Source of the DNA: Bdellovibrionales bacterium RIFOXYC1_FULL_37_79
Lineage (GTDB): Bacteria > Bdellovibrionota > Bacteriovoracia > Bacteriovoracales > Bacteriovoracaceae
Assembly: GCA_001770015.1 (NCBI GenBank)
Contig: MEQB01000022.1
Location: forward strand, 1 to 64,000
DNA length: 64,000 nucleotides
Reading direction: 5' to 3'
Below, in pieces: positions 18,061 to 27,429 of this stretch; positions within the stretch are counted from its first letter, which is position 1; every line of letters begins with the position of its first letter. The notes under the pieces were generated by a model that worked only from the letters and a program-made list of their open reading frames with translations, did no database searches and was not told where the DNA came from. The translations under genes were made by a program, and so were the position numbers.

Positions 18061-19593
18061 TTATTTTTTTAATACCAGTTCTAAATAGTCAAGATTTCTC
18101 ATAACGATTTCATGGGGCCTTGACGATGTTAAAAACAAGGGCATACTAAAATCAGGAAAATCATTAAATACTCTTTGGGCAATATGATCTGGGTCAATCA
18201 TATATCTCTTGAATACATAATCATAATCCCAGTCAACAAAATCAAACGCCAAAAAAACTAACTCAGAACAAATAATCAATTCGGTAGTAAAAGTGTCAAA
18301 ATTAAAATCATAAGGTTTATTCAAATGAATGAGTCCATTAAAATAAACCCGGTCCATGAGATATGATGGGGGCTGACCGAATCCATCATATCTAAGCACC
18401 AACAGCTCATCCACATCTAAAAAATTCTCCAAACTGGTTAATCTGACGCCACTTCGGACCGACTCCAAAATAACATTGCCCTTGGCAATTTCCTCTTGGA
18501 AAGAATGAATATAGGGGTGATTCCACATCCCTATTTCAATCAACTGTTGTTTGGTTCCCAGCCAAATAGCCGCATGGCCAAAATGACTGGTAATAAGATA
18601 ATTACTAAGACGGTTATAATTTTTATCCAGCAGAACATCCAAAGGTTTCAACTGGGCCAGCAGAATGTCTTTGGCCTTTGTTTGTCCGTACAAATATCCT
18701 TTCGATCGAAGTTTAGTATTTCCGGCAAAATTACCAACCACTTTACTTAAGGCAAATCCGGTCTTACTGATCGATTTTCGAAAAGCATCCCGAATCTTCA
18801 ACATCAGCCGGTGATAGGGTTTTGAAACACTGGTATAAACGTCGTGATGAATAAGGTTTTTATAGTATTCCAATTCTTTTAAAATATCATATATCTCATT
18901 AAAGGATACAGGCTGGTTTGGCCCGTTTTGAGCGTAAGCCTCCATTTTTAAAAAAATGGTTTTCAAGTGAAGTAATTCCTGGGAATTATTTAAATAAATA
19001 TTTAGTGCGTCCAGATGATTCACAGGTATATCATAAGCGCTATCTTTTGAATTCAAATACAATCTGGTAAAAGAATTATAATAGGCCAGATCACAAAGCT
19101 GCAAATAATCATTGACCAGAATACTATGGGCGAGAATCCACCCCATTTTGTCTATAAAATACTCTCCCGGTTCAAAAAGATCATCCACCCCGGTGGAGGA
19201 AGGCAGGAGCGTCCTGGCCAGATGAAATATTTTAACCAATGAATTAATATATTCGGTATAATTTCTTCGAAGTTCGTGATGCTGATTTGCCATGATCGGT
19301 TGTTTATTTTCTTTTTGAATCAAAATTTGAGTCAGGATTATTCTGATATTTTCAACATTTTGCATAGTTACATAGTGGTGATCTAGCAAGTAAGTTATCA
19401 ACTCTTGATGACGAATATTAATAGGATTCGATTCTTTGGCCACAATCATTTTCCGCCGATCAATTTTTCTAAAATATTTTTTCAATTCCTTGGAAAACTG
19501 TTTATCCAAATTGTACGGGTTAAAATCAAAAGCGGCCTGCAATGAAAAACTGAGGTACAAACAAAGAATAATTAAAACAAACTTCATGATCAT
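18061..19593 (-). CDS. Exported permuted papain-like (YiiX/NlpC-P60-type) putative cysteine hydrolase
   Basis: After a signal peptide (MKFVLIILCLYLSFSLQA, second Met at 19587) come about 290 residues of helical sequence, then a C-terminal catalytic-type domain. That domain has SHFGHAAIWLG (candidate catalytic His), LIEIGMWN (polar Glu) and TELIICSELVFLAF (candidate nucleophile Cys). This His-first, Cys-last order matches the permuted papain-like fold of YiiX/YaeF proteins, which cleave amide or ester bonds in lipids or peptides. The substrate is unknown. The start at 19593 or 19587 cannot be decided, since no strong ribosome site is visible. Confidence 0.65.
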   Translation of the reverse strand: MIMKFVLIILCLYLSFSLQAAFDFNPYNLDKQFSKELKKYFRKIDRRKMIVAKESNPINIRHQELITYLLDHHYVTMQNVENIRIILTQILIQKENKQPIMANQHHELRRNYTEYINSLVKIFHLARTLLPSSTGVDDLFEPGEYFIDKMGWILAHSILVNDYLQLCDLAYYNSFTRLYLNSKDSAYDIPVNHLDALNIYLNNSQELLHLKTIFLKMEAYAQNGPNQPVSFNEIYDILKELEYYKNLIHHDVYTSVSKPYHRLMLKIRDAFRKSISKTGFALSKVVGNFAGNTKLRSKGYLYGQTKAKDILLAQLKPLDVLLDKNYNRLSNYLITSHFGHAAIWLGTKQQLIEIGMWNHPYIHSFQEEIAKGNVILESVRSGVRLTSLENFLDVDELLVLRYDGFGQPPSYLMDRVYFNGLIHLNKPYDFNFDTFTTELIICSELVFLAFDFVDWDYDYVFKRYMIDPDHIAQRVFNDFPDFSMPLFLTSSRPHEIVMRNLDYLELVLKK

Positions 19594-19710
19594 TAGTTTA
19601 AAATCTCAATTAGTAATGAAGATGAGGTCACGTTAGATTTTACTGGTTGATCCGTAAACGGCGGGATGGACGTTATGAAATAATTACATATAACGCATGA
19701 TCGCTATCGC

Positions 19711-20607
19711 CTATAAACATCGATAATCCAGGTCGGGATAAGTATTATCCGGGCATTCCTCTATCCATCTTCGTATAACGCCTAGCATTTTTTCCTTATC
19801 CTTGGCTAAAACGCCTGCCAAAGGAAAATTATTAGAAACATGGTTGGCCCTAAAAATAATTCTCTTATCCTTGAGTTCAATCGCCTCAATTATGGCCTGC
19901 ATTTCCATAAGCAGCTCTTTATGAGACAACACGGAAAATTTATTTTTTCTGATTAAAACATCCAATGCCGTGTGGGGCACCACGGTCACAGTCAGGAAAG
20001 ATAAAAATTCCGGAGCAATTTTAGTTACCGCTTCCGCCGTTTCCTTTGCATGCAAAAGCGAATGCCCCACCCCTCCAATCCCGAGCAGGGCAATTAAAGA
20101 AATTTTTATCTTACCGTCAGACAACCGGTTACAAGCAAGAATGATTTCCTCCTTGGTATTGCCCTTTTTTATCAATTGCAATACTTCATCGCTGCCCGAT
20201 TCAAGTCCAATATAACAAAGAGAAAGCCCTGCCTGTTTCATTAGATGCAATTGGGTCTGATCTTTCCTTATAATATTCAAGGCGGAAGCATAAATACTGA
20301 ATCGAGTAATCATCGGAAATTCTTTTTTAATTATTTCCATAGTGGCAAGAATCAACTCAAAAGGAGCGGCCATGGCATCACCATCACAGAAAAAAGCCTT
20401 GGTCGGCACCTCCAAGCTGCGCTCGTAATATTTTTTAGCATCCGCAATATCACTGGTAATTTCTTCTAGCGTTTTCACTTTAAACTTTTTAGTCTGGTAC
20501 ATTCCGCAAAAGATGCATTTATTATGAGAACACCCGAGGGTTATCTGGATCAGCAGACTATTACTTTCAGAAGGAGGTCTAAAAAGGGGTTGATCATATT
20601 TCATCAT
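19711..20607 (-). CDS. Radical SAM protein of uncharacterised family
   Basis: The protein has the radical SAM cluster motif CSHNKCIFC about 25 residues from the start, a GLESGSDEVL motif and a LIALLGIGGVGHS motif, all of which occur in a widespread family of roughly 290-residue Elp3/HemN-like proteins that start YxxPLFRPPSE. The start at 20607/20604 is preferred over an in-frame ATG at 20637 because that ATG lies inside a terminator hairpin. A CxxxC-free C-terminus argues against an extra cluster. Function unknown. Confidence 0.85.
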   Translation of the reverse strand: MMKYDQPLFRPPSESNSLLIQITLGCSHNKCIFCGMYQTKKFKVKTLEEITSDIADAKKYYERSLEVPTKAFFCDGDAMAAPFELILATMEIIKKEFPMITRFSIYASALNIIRKDQTQLHLMKQAGLSLCYIGLESGSDEVLQLIKKGNTKEEIILACNRLSDGKIKISLIALLGIGGVGHSLLHAKETAEAVTKIAPEFLSFLTVTVVPHTALDVLIRKNKFSVLSHKELLMEMQAIIEAIELKDKRIIFRANHVSNNFPLAGVLAKDKEKMLGVIRRWIEECPDNTYPDLDYRCL

Positions 20608-20615
20608 TGCCAAAC

Positions 20616-20659
20616 AAAAAGCCACTTGGAATAACATCTACATGATCATCCTAAGTGGC
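20616..20659 (-). terminator. Intrinsic terminator after the Cys-repeat gene pair
   Basis: On the minus strand a stem GCCACTT-A-GGA pairs with TCCAAGTGGC (one bulged A), with a 18-nt loop, and is followed by CTTTTTGTTT. It lies 15 bp downstream of the stop of the gene at 20674. Confidence 0.7.
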
Positions 20660-20673
20660 CCATAAAAAATGAT

Positions 20674-21048
20674 TTAAAGCTCGCGTTCCAATCTATCAAA
20701 ATTTTCATTAATACAATTAACAAAAAACCAGGAAACTTCATGGTTACTGGCGTTGTTACAGAATCTAAAAAAGACCTGATGATCTAATGCATTTGCGATT
20801 TTTGAAAAATTCTCATTAATACAATGTTCATAAATCATGGATATGCCGTGAGATGAAGTATTGTGACAAGATCGCAAAAAAATCCCCTGTCCCAACGTTC
20901 TGCTCACTTCTGAAAAATTATTATTAACACAAAATCCAAACCCCAGAGAAAAGGTATTGCCAAGATTTGGGCAGTATCTTAAATACACCGCCTCGGCATT
21001 CAATGATAAGAGCATTCCAAGAAATAAAAGGCCAATAATTGATCTCAT
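20674..21048 (-). CDS. Exported Cys-repeat protein, copy 1
   Basis: The ATG at 21048 follows AAGGAGTTTAT; upstream in-frame codons are not needed. A signal peptide (MRSIIGLLFLGMLLSLNAEA) is followed by three repeats of about 35-36 residues. Each has the pattern (Y/F)(L/F)RxC, then 13-14 residues, C(V/I)N(N/E)NF, and a short helix ending in L. Two cysteines per repeat suggest disulfide pairing. It is a close paralogue of the adjacent gene, including the flanking DNA. No known family recognised. Confidence 0.75.
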   Translation of the reverse strand: MRSIIGLLFLGMLLSLNAEAVYLRYCPNLGNTFSLGFGFCVNNNFSEVSRTLGQGIFLRSCHNTSSHGISMIYEHCINENFSKIANALDHQVFFRFCNNASNHEVSWFFVNCINENFDRLEREL

Positions 21049-21067
21049 ATAAACTCCTTTATAATAA

Positions 21068-21097
21068 TTTGTCCCGGACAACGGAGGTTAGGACAAA
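21068..21097 (-). terminator. Hairpin between the two Cys-repeat genes
   Basis: TTTGTCC at 21091-21097 (complement) pairs with GGACAAA at 21068-21074, and the minus strand continues TTATTATAAAGGAG. It corresponds to the hairpin at 21502-21531 in the duplicated flank. The T-run is weak, so read-through is likely. Confidence 0.45.
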
Positions 21098-21099
21098 GA

Positions 21100-21483
21100 T
21101 TAATCTATGTCTATTAATTCACTCTCAACTATATCGAAGTTTTCATTTATACAACTAACAAACTCCCAAGAAACCTTATGCTTTTTGAGATTCATGCAAT
21201 GTCTGAAAGAGACTTGATCGTCCAAAACATCTGCAAGTCTAGAAAAATTCTCATTAATACATTGTTCATACAACTTGGAGACACCTTTAGATGAAGTATT
21301 ATGGCACGTCCCAAACAAAATTCCTTGTCCTAGGGTTCTGCCGACAACTGAAAAATTAATATTCACAAAAGCCTCACAAATCCTAAAGGTAGTATCTAGA
21401 TTTGAACAGGATCTCAAATAAACGGCATTTGCATTCGATGATAAGAATATTCCAAGAAACAAAAGGCTAATGATTGATCTCAT
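21100..21483 (-). CDS. Exported Cys-repeat protein, copy 2
   Basis: This 127-residue protein has the same signal peptide pattern (MRSIISLLFLGIFLSSNANA) and the same triple repeat as copy 1. The cores are YLRSC, LFGTC and SFRHC, each followed by a second Cys in EAFVNINF, CINENF or CINENF form; the first repeat's second Cys is shifted (ICEAF). AAGGAGTTTATATG precedes the start as in copy 1. Recent tandem duplication of a gene plus its leader is the simplest explanation. Confidence 0.75.
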   Translation of the reverse strand: MRSIISLLFLGIFLSSNANAVYLRSCSNLDTTFRICEAFVNINFSVVGRTLGQGILFGTCHNTSSKGVSKLYEQCINENFSRLADVLDDQVSFRHCMNLKKHKVSWEFVSCINENFDIVESELIDID

Positions 21484-21501
21484 ATAAACTCCTTGATAAA
21501 A

Positions 21502-21545
21502 TTTGTCCCTAACAACGGAAGTTAGGACAAAGATTAATCTTTGTC
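21502..21545 (-). terminator. Terminator hairpin plus adjoining perfect palindrome after the acyl-CoA dehydrogenase
   Basis: A stem TTTGTCC-TAAC / GTTA-GGGACAAA (21502-21531, one bulge) is followed on the minus strand by TTTTATC, consistent with an intrinsic terminator for the gene ending at 21553. It overlaps a perfect 20-bp palindrome, GACAAAGATTAATCTTTGTC, at 21526-21545. Confidence 0.55.
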
Positions 21546-21552
21546 TATTTTT

Positions 21553-23259
21553 TCACACAATTATTTTGCTATAATCCTCGCCAAATACACATATAGAGTG
21601 AAATAAACCAGCATTCAGCGCCAAATCTTGATGTGAATAAAATAAATAATCCGTTATTTTGGATTCCAAATATTCACCATCTGCATCCCGGATTAACCCC
21701 AATTTTTCTTTTGCCAAGCTGGCCTGTTCTAAAAGCAGCCAAGCTAGCACTATTCTTGAAATATAATTTAAAAAATCAACCGCTGTCCCGAGCACTGCAT
21801 CCATCTTACTGGTCTTAGATTTTTCATAAAAGTTAAGTATGTCCTTCGTTTTAGCGATGCTCAAACTTAGCAAGGCCAACTCTTTGTGCCATCCATATGG
21901 TTGAGCCTTTTTTATAGCTATATGAATTTTTAAAAAAAGCTCATTTAGTATTTTTGCCTGGTCTTTTAAAACCTTCCTGGTTAAAAAATCCATGGCCTGA
22001 ATGCCATTAGTGCCCTCATAAATAGTGGCTATTTTTGCATCCCGAACAAACTGCTCCACCGCATAATCCTTAATGTAACCATACCCACCGTGCACCTGAC
22101 AGGCCTCTACACAAACATTAAATCCCTCGTCCGTTGAATAGGCTTTGGAGATAGGAGTTAACAGGGCTATTTCCGCTTCGGTTATTTCACCCAAATGTTT
22201 TCGATCAAACAAACTTCCAATATAGAGATTCAAGGCCCTAAGCCCTCTGGCCTTTGAACGCATTTTAAGCAGCATTCTCTTCACATCAGGCAGATCAATA
22301 ATCGGTTTGCCAAACTGGATTCTTTCTCTGGCGTATGATTCACTTAACATATAGGCCAAATTGGCCTGACTTTCCCCTTGAACACCACAAAAAAGCCTGA
22401 CCTCGTTCATCATCACAAACATCTGCGCCATCCCTTCACATTCCTGCCCTATGATTTCCCCGACGCAATTATCGTTGCCACCAAATACCAGCTCGCAAGT
22501 TGGTGATCCGTGAATACCCATTTTTTCTTCGATCTTATTACAAACCACATCATTGGATTGGCCATCGTAACTAAATTTAGGAACCATAAAAAGACTTATT
22601 CCTTTAGTTCCCTTTGGTGCCCCGGGTGTTCTGGCCAAGACCAGGTGGACAATATTTTTATACAAATCATTATCTCCCGCAGATATAAACAGCTTGGTGC
22701 CTTTAATTTGATATTTCCCATCAGACCTTGGGGTTGCCATGGTGCTAAGTGCTCCAACATCGCTGCCGGCCCCCGGTTCCGTCAGACACATGGTTCCGCC
22801 AAATTGACCTTCCATCATAGGAGAAATCCATTGCTCTTTCATTTGGGGTGTTCCAAACTTGAGGATAATATTCATGGCACCGTGTGTAAGTTCAATAAAA
22901 ATACTGTAGGACGCATTGGCCCCATTTAAAAGAGACGTACAAGCGATAGAAACTGCATAAGGCACCCAAATCCCACCAATTTCTTCAGGATAACCCAGTT
23001 TAAACCAACCATTTTCGCAAAACTTTTGATTGAGTTCATGGAAACATGTAGGAACCGTAACCACTCCATTATTGATATGCACGCCTGCTTTGTCTGCCAT
23101 CTCCCTGGTTGGCCACACTTCCTGACTCATAAATTTATTAAACTCTTCAATGATTGATCGAATATCCTGATCATTAAATTGCGGATACAATGTAGGTAAA
23201 TTTAAAAAGTCGAACAAGTTAAAATAAATATCTCGAAGGTCAGCTTTATATAAAACCAT
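21553..23259 (-). CDS. Acyl-CoA dehydrogenase, long (DmdC-like) type
   Basis: This FAD enzyme introduces the alpha-beta double bond in acyl-CoAs and passes electrons to ETF. At 568 residues from the ATG at 23259 (GGGAG 7 nt upstream), it belongs to the longer class with a C-terminal extension. Motifs are MCLTEPGAGSDVG (FAD/substrate), YARERIQFGKPI and the catalytic Glu in IYEGTNGIQAMDF. In-frame codons up to 23322 exist but lack a ribosome site. It diverges from the CoA-transferase genes. The exact chain length used is unknown. Confidence 0.9.
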   Translation of the reverse strand: MVLYKADLRDIYFNLFDFLNLPTLYPQFNDQDIRSIIEEFNKFMSQEVWPTREMADKAGVHINNGVVTVPTCFHELNQKFCENGWFKLGYPEEIGGIWVPYAVSIACTSLLNGANASYSIFIELTHGAMNIILKFGTPQMKEQWISPMMEGQFGGTMCLTEPGAGSDVGALSTMATPRSDGKYQIKGTKLFISAGDNDLYKNIVHLVLARTPGAPKGTKGISLFMVPKFSYDGQSNDVVCNKIEEKMGIHGSPTCELVFGGNDNCVGEIIGQECEGMAQMFVMMNEVRLFCGVQGESQANLAYMLSESYARERIQFGKPIIDLPDVKRMLLKMRSKARGLRALNLYIGSLFDRKHLGEITEAEIALLTPISKAYSTDEGFNVCVEACQVHGGYGYIKDYAVEQFVRDAKIATIYEGTNGIQAMDFLTRKVLKDQAKILNELFLKIHIAIKKAQPYGWHKELALLSLSIAKTKDILNFYEKSKTSKMDAVLGTAVDFLNYISRIVLAWLLLEQASLAKEKLGLIRDADGEYLESKITDYLFYSHQDLALNAGLFHSICVFGEDYSKIIV

Positions 23260-23375
23260 TCCGTCTCTCCCTTTGGTTAAACCGTTCACATTATACATAA
23301 TAAAATTGCCAAAAAGCACCATTTTTAATAAATTTGAAAGTCAGCACCTTTAACCCTATTTAGGAGTTTCTGCAA

Positions 23376-24032
23376 ATGGCAAAGCCAAAAATTATCAACG
23401 CAAACGAAGCGGCTAAACTTGTCAAAGATGGTGATACATTACTGATTGGATCTTTTCTGGCGATTGGATGTCCGCAACAGCTCATCGATGCACTGGTAAC
23501 AACGGGGCAAAAAAACCTGCATGTGGTTTGTATCTCACCTGATTATGACGATTACGGAATTGGCAAACTTCTCTTTCATAAACAAGTAACCTATCTGCAA
23601 ACTTCATGGCATGGTTTTTCCAAGGCCAGTCAGGCAGGTTTTCACGATGGCAGCATAAAAATTGAATTTAATCCTCAAGGAGGGCTGCTCGAGCGAGTGC
23701 GTGCAGCTGGAGCCGGTCTAGGTGGCATTCTCTCCCCGGTAGGCCTTGGCACTCCGGTGGAAAAAGAACGTGAAACAATTACCGTCGATGGAAAAAAATG
23801 GATTTTAGAAAAACCCATTCATGGTGATGTATCCCTGATCAAGGCCAAAAAAGCAGATAAAATGGGGAACCTGATTTACTCCAAATCCGCTCGAAATTGT
23901 AATCCTATCATGGCTACCGCTGGCAAAATTGTTATTGCCCAGGTCGATGAAATTGTAGAAATAGGTGAAATCGATCCTGAACATATTATCACTCCCGGTG
24001 TCTTTATAGACTATCTGGTACTAAACAAGTAA
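23376..24032 (+). CDS. scoA: 3-oxoacid CoA-transferase subunit A
   Basis: The subunit (218 aa) has the GSFLAIGCPQQLIDAL and GxGxGGxLSPVGLGTPVE segments of the family I alpha chain. With subunit B it exchanges CoA between acetoacetate (or another 3-oxo acid) and succinyl-CoA or acetyl-CoA. A good ribosome site (AGGAG) precedes it. Next to leucine-degradation enzymes, acetoacetate from HMG-CoA cleavage is the likely substrate. AtoD is the equivalent name in another naming scheme. Confidence 0.88.
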   Translation: MAKPKIINANEAAKLVKDGDTLLIGSFLAIGCPQQLIDALVTTGQKNLHVVCISPDYDDYGIGKLLFHKQVTYLQTSWHGFSKASQAGFHDGSIKIEFNPQGGLLERVRAAGAGLGGILSPVGLGTPVEKERETITVDGKKWILEKPIHGDVSLIKAKKADKMGNLIYSKSARNCNPIMATAGKIVIAQVDEIVEIGEIDPEHIITPGVFIDYLVLNK

Positions 24033-24042
24033 GGAAAAATTT

Positions 24043-24705
24043 ATGTTAGATAAAAATGAAATTCAACATCTGGTGGCCCGCAGAATTGCAAAAGAGATCA
24101 AAGACGGTGATGTGGTCAATTTGGGAGTTGGCATTCCCACATTTGTGCCCATTTATCTGCCCAAAAATATTCATGTTATCACCCATTCAGAAAATGGCAT
24201 CTTGGGTTTTGGCCCTGCCCCTAAAAAAGGCGAAGAACATCCCGATTTAACTAATGCGGGAGGAGGATTCATCACCGAGGTCAAAGGCACGAGTTATTTT
24301 GATTCCGCCTTGAGCTTTTCCATTATCAGGGGCGGACACCTCGATTTAACTGTCCTTGGCGCACTTCAAGTGGACCAAGAAGGTAACATTGCCAACTGGA
24401 TGATTCCTGGCAAATTTGTTCCAGGCATTGGTGGGGCCATGGATCTTTGCGCTGGGGCAAAAAAAATTATTGCGGCCATGACCCACACTGATAAGGATGG
24501 TGGTCCGAAAATTTTAAAAAAATGCACCCTTCCGCTAACTGGCCCCCACTGTGTAGATCTGATTGTCACCGAAATGGCGGTCATTGAGGTCACCCCTAAA
24601 GGTTTAGTGATAAGAGAAGTTGCCTCCTGGACCAATATTGAGGATGTCAAAAAACATACGGAAGCGGATCTCATTATTCCAAGTAAAATTGGAAGCTTCT
24701 GCTAA
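24043..24705 (+). CDS. scoB: 3-oxoacid CoA-transferase subunit B
   Basis: The 220-residue beta chain carries the catalytic Glu in the SENGILGFGPAP motif (residues about 48-60) and the typical GGAMDLCAGAKKIIAAM segment. It begins 10 bp after scoA, so the pair is co-transcribed. It forms the CoA-thioester intermediate of the family I transferase reaction. Confidence 0.9.
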   Translation: MLDKNEIQHLVARRIAKEIKDGDVVNLGVGIPTFVPIYLPKNIHVITHSENGILGFGPAPKKGEEHPDLTNAGGGFITEVKGTSYFDSALSFSIIRGGHLDLTVLGALQVDQEGNIANWMIPGKFVPGIGGAMDLCAGAKKIIAAMTHTDKDGGPKILKKCTLPLTGPHCVDLIVTEMAVIEVTPKGLVIREVASWTNIEDVKKHTEADLIIPSKIGSFC

Positions 24706-24801
24706 GTCGATAATTTAAAAAGCAGTAAAAATTTCAAACACCTTGAACATCCAGGAGTAGATGGACTATTAAATGTTCCTTAACAACCAGGAGAATCAGT
24801 T

Positions 24802-25176
24802 ATGAAAATCAGCCTTATTTCATTGTTTATGGTTTATTCACTCAGTGTGGTAGCAAACGACGAAATTCTTGCTTTCATCAATTCTCCCGCCTTCCAAAAC
24901 ACCTTCATGCAAAATATCGAAGCAGTTATCAATAGCGAAGAATATGGCAGGCCAGTTATGATCACCAGAATCGATCACTTCAATCTGATCGATGTACAAA
25001 ATGACCCCTCCGGATCTCCTTTCCTTTTTTCCCTTTCTGTCTTTGCCTTGGGAATTCAAACCCAAAATGGATTACCCGCCGGACAATCCTATGATATATT
25101 TTGTCGTTTAACGTATAATTATAATCATCCCAATTGGGAATTCTTGAACGGAACTTGCAAACTCATTGGATATTAG
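24802..25176 (+). CDS. Small exported protein of unknown function (124 aa)
   Basis: A CAGGAG ribosome site precedes the ATG. The signal peptide is MKISLISLFMVYSLSVVAND. The mature protein of about 105 residues looks beta-rich, with a Cys pair near the end (FCRLTY, GTCKLIGY) probably forming a disulfide. No family recognised. Confidence 0.65.
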   Translation: MKISLISLFMVYSLSVVANDEILAFINSPAFQNTFMQNIEAVINSEEYGRPVMITRIDHFNLIDVQNDPSGSPFLFSLSVFALGIQTQNGLPAGQSYDIFCRLTYNYNHPNWEFLNGTCKLIGY

Positions 25177-25304
25177 GTTACCTGACCAGATTACTCCAAT
25201 GCTCCTTACTGTTCAAACCGGGAATATCACTTTCTAAACATTGGCAAAAAGCCCACTTGCAGTTATTATCTATTTGCTTTTTTTAATCATGTGAGGAAGT
25301 TGAT

Positions 25305-27419
25305 ATGAGTGATATTAAATATCTATTTGAACCAGAATCCATCTGTATTATCGGGGCCAGTGATAAAAAAAATAAAATTGGTTACAAAATCATGGAGAAT
25401 ATTAAAAGTGGTGGTTACCAGGGTAAAGTTTATCCCATTAACCCAAACTTGGAAGAAATCCTGGGGTACAAGGTTTATAAAAATATCTCTGATATAAATG
25501 AAATTGATGAAATCGATATAGCGGTCATTGCAGTTCCCGAACCATTGGTATTAAATGCACTTAAAACCTGCCCCAGTAAAAAAATTAAATATGTATTAGT
25601 CATCACTTCCGGTTTTTCGGAAATTGGAAAAAATAAAGAAGAAAAGGATTTGGTCGATTTTGCTCATCAACACAATATAAGAATCTTAGGTCCAAATATT
25701 TTTGGTCATTTCGTAAACAAATCCAACCTCAATGCCTCATTTGCTTCTGGTAATATTCCCAAAGGGAATGTGGCCTTGATCAGTCAAAGCGGGGCCCTGG
25801 GGTCAGCACTTATCGGAGAAACCGGTGAAGAAAACATAGGTTTGTCAGCGATTGTCCCTCTTGGCAATAAATGTGATGTGGATGAATCCGATCTGATTGA
25901 ATATTTAAAAAACGATGATTCCACAAAAGTCATACTGATCTATATGGAAGGGGTTAAAAATGGGGAAAAACTCATCCCCCTTTTAAAAGAAACCACCATG
26001 AAAAAGCCGGTAATCATTATCAAATCCGGTCGGTCCAAAAAAGGTGCCCAGGCTGCCGCCAGCCACACAGGTTCACTATCTGGATCAGATGAAATTTTTC
26101 AATCCATCATGAATCAAACCGGCGTTCATCGTCCAGAGAATGTTGTCCAGGCCTTGCAATGGGCCAAGTTTCTGGCCAACACCCCGATGCCGAGGGGGGA
26201 AAATACACTTATCATCACCAACGGTGGTGGAGTCGGAGTCATGGCTGCCGATGCCTGTGAAAAATACGGCGTCCATATGTATGATAATTATAACTCCCTA
26301 AGCGAAGCTTTTAGCCAATATGTCCCGGAATTTGGATCAGTAAAAAATCCCATTGATGTTACCGGGCAAGTGGGGATCGAAGGATACGAAAAATGTATTG
26401 AAGCAGCCGTGAATCACCCGGACATCCATGCGATCTTGTGTCTGGGATGTGAACACGCTCTTTTTCAAGAAGAGGCTTTGAAAACAACTATTGAGAAAAT
26501 CCATAATCTCTATGGCCACATTAAACCAATTCAATACGTTTTCTATGGGGGAAAATCCATTAAAAATGCCGCTCGCTACTTGAAAGCTAAAGGTATCCCC
26601 ATGTATTTTGATGTTTATGATGCGGTTTCCAGTCTGGGAGAGTTATTTAAAACTTATCGTTATAAACAGATCAGACACCAATTTGAAAGTGATGATACCA
26701 AGGGGATTGTAATCAATTATGCCGCCATTAGCGACATTTTAAGAGGTGTTGAAAATGATAAACGCCAGTTTCTATTGGCCAATGAATCAAGAGGACTCAT
26801 GGAAGCTGCGGGTATCTCTATGCCCAAATCATTTGTAGCTAAGACCGTCGATGAGGCTATTCATTATTTTAATAAAATAAATGCTACAGTGGTCATGAAA
26901 ATTGTATCCAAAGATATCGTTCATAAAAGCGATGCAGGTGGCGTGAGACTCAATATTGAAAACGAGCAAGAACTCATGAATGCCTGGGAAGTAATCATGC
27001 TTAATGCCCGAAAATATAATCCCCAAGCGGTCATTCGTGGAATCGAAATATGTGAACAGATCAACCTCGACACCGAAACCATTGTTGGAGGAAGACGAGA
27101 TTCGAGTTATGGACCAATGCTCATGTTTGGCTCAGGTGGAATTTATGTAGAAATACTAAAGGATGTAGCCTTTCGCTCCAACACGTTTTCCAAGGCTGAG
27201 ATTCACAATATGCTAAAAGAAACTAAGCTTTATCCATTACTACTTGGAGTGCGCGGTATGGGGCCTAAAGATATCGATGCTGTGGTTGACGTCATTTTGC
27301 GGGTGGCCCTCATCCTTAAACATTTTGACCAAATCAGTGATATTGAAATCAATCCACTGGTTGTTTACGATAAAAACTGTGGTGCCCGGGCCGTTGATGC
27401 CAGAATTCTAATTAAATAA
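25305..27419 (+). CDS. Acyl-CoA synthetase (NDP-forming), fused alpha-beta subunits
   Basis: This 704-residue protein interconverts acetyl- (or acyl-) CoA, ADP and phosphate with the free acid, CoA and ATP. The N-terminal CoA-binding domain starts LFEPESICIIGASDKKNKIG; the ligase-CoA domain follows. The phosphorylated His lies in ASHTGSLSGSDEIF, and an ATP-grasp beta part begins near residue 500 (ATVVMKIVSKDIVHKSDAGGV). The fused order matches ADP-forming synthetases (ACD/AcdAB). The gene lies 10 bp before a P-loop/DRTGG-like protein and next to acetoacetate and thiolase genes, suggesting ATP recovery from acyl-CoA. Confidence 0.88.
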   Translation: MSDIKYLFEPESICIIGASDKKNKIGYKIMENIKSGGYQGKVYPINPNLEEILGYKVYKNISDINEIDEIDIAVIAVPEPLVLNALKTCPSKKIKYVLVITSGFSEIGKNKEEKDLVDFAHQHNIRILGPNIFGHFVNKSNLNASFASGNIPKGNVALISQSGALGSALIGETGEENIGLSAIVPLGNKCDVDESDLIEYLKNDDSTKVILIYMEGVKNGEKLIPLLKETTMKKPVIIIKSGRSKKGAQAAASHTGSLSGSDEIFQSIMNQTGVHRPENVVQALQWAKFLANTPMPRGENTLIITNGGGVGVMAADACEKYGVHMYDNYNSLSEAFSQYVPEFGSVKNPIDVTGQVGIEGYEKCIEAAVNHPDIHAILCLGCEHALFQEEALKTTIEKIHNLYGHIKPIQYVFYGGKSIKNAARYLKAKGIPMYFDVYDAVSSLGELFKTYRYKQIRHQFESDDTKGIVINYAAISDILRGVENDKRQFLLANESRGLMEAAGISMPKSFVAKTVDEAIHYFNKINATVVMKIVSKDIVHKSDAGGVRLNIENEQELMNAWEVIMLNARKYNPQAVIRGIEICEQINLDTETIVGGRRDSSYGPMLMFGSGGIYVEILKDVAFRSNTFSKAEIHNMLKETKLYPLLLGVRGMGPKDIDAVVDVILRVALILKHFDQISDIEINPLVVYDKNCGARAVDARILIK

Positions 27420-27429
27420 GGAATCAACT

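Noticed and set aside
20608-20637. An upstream in-frame ATG for the radical SAM gene
   Set aside because: It lies inside the terminator hairpin (20616-20659) and has no ribosome site; starts at 20607/20604 fit better.
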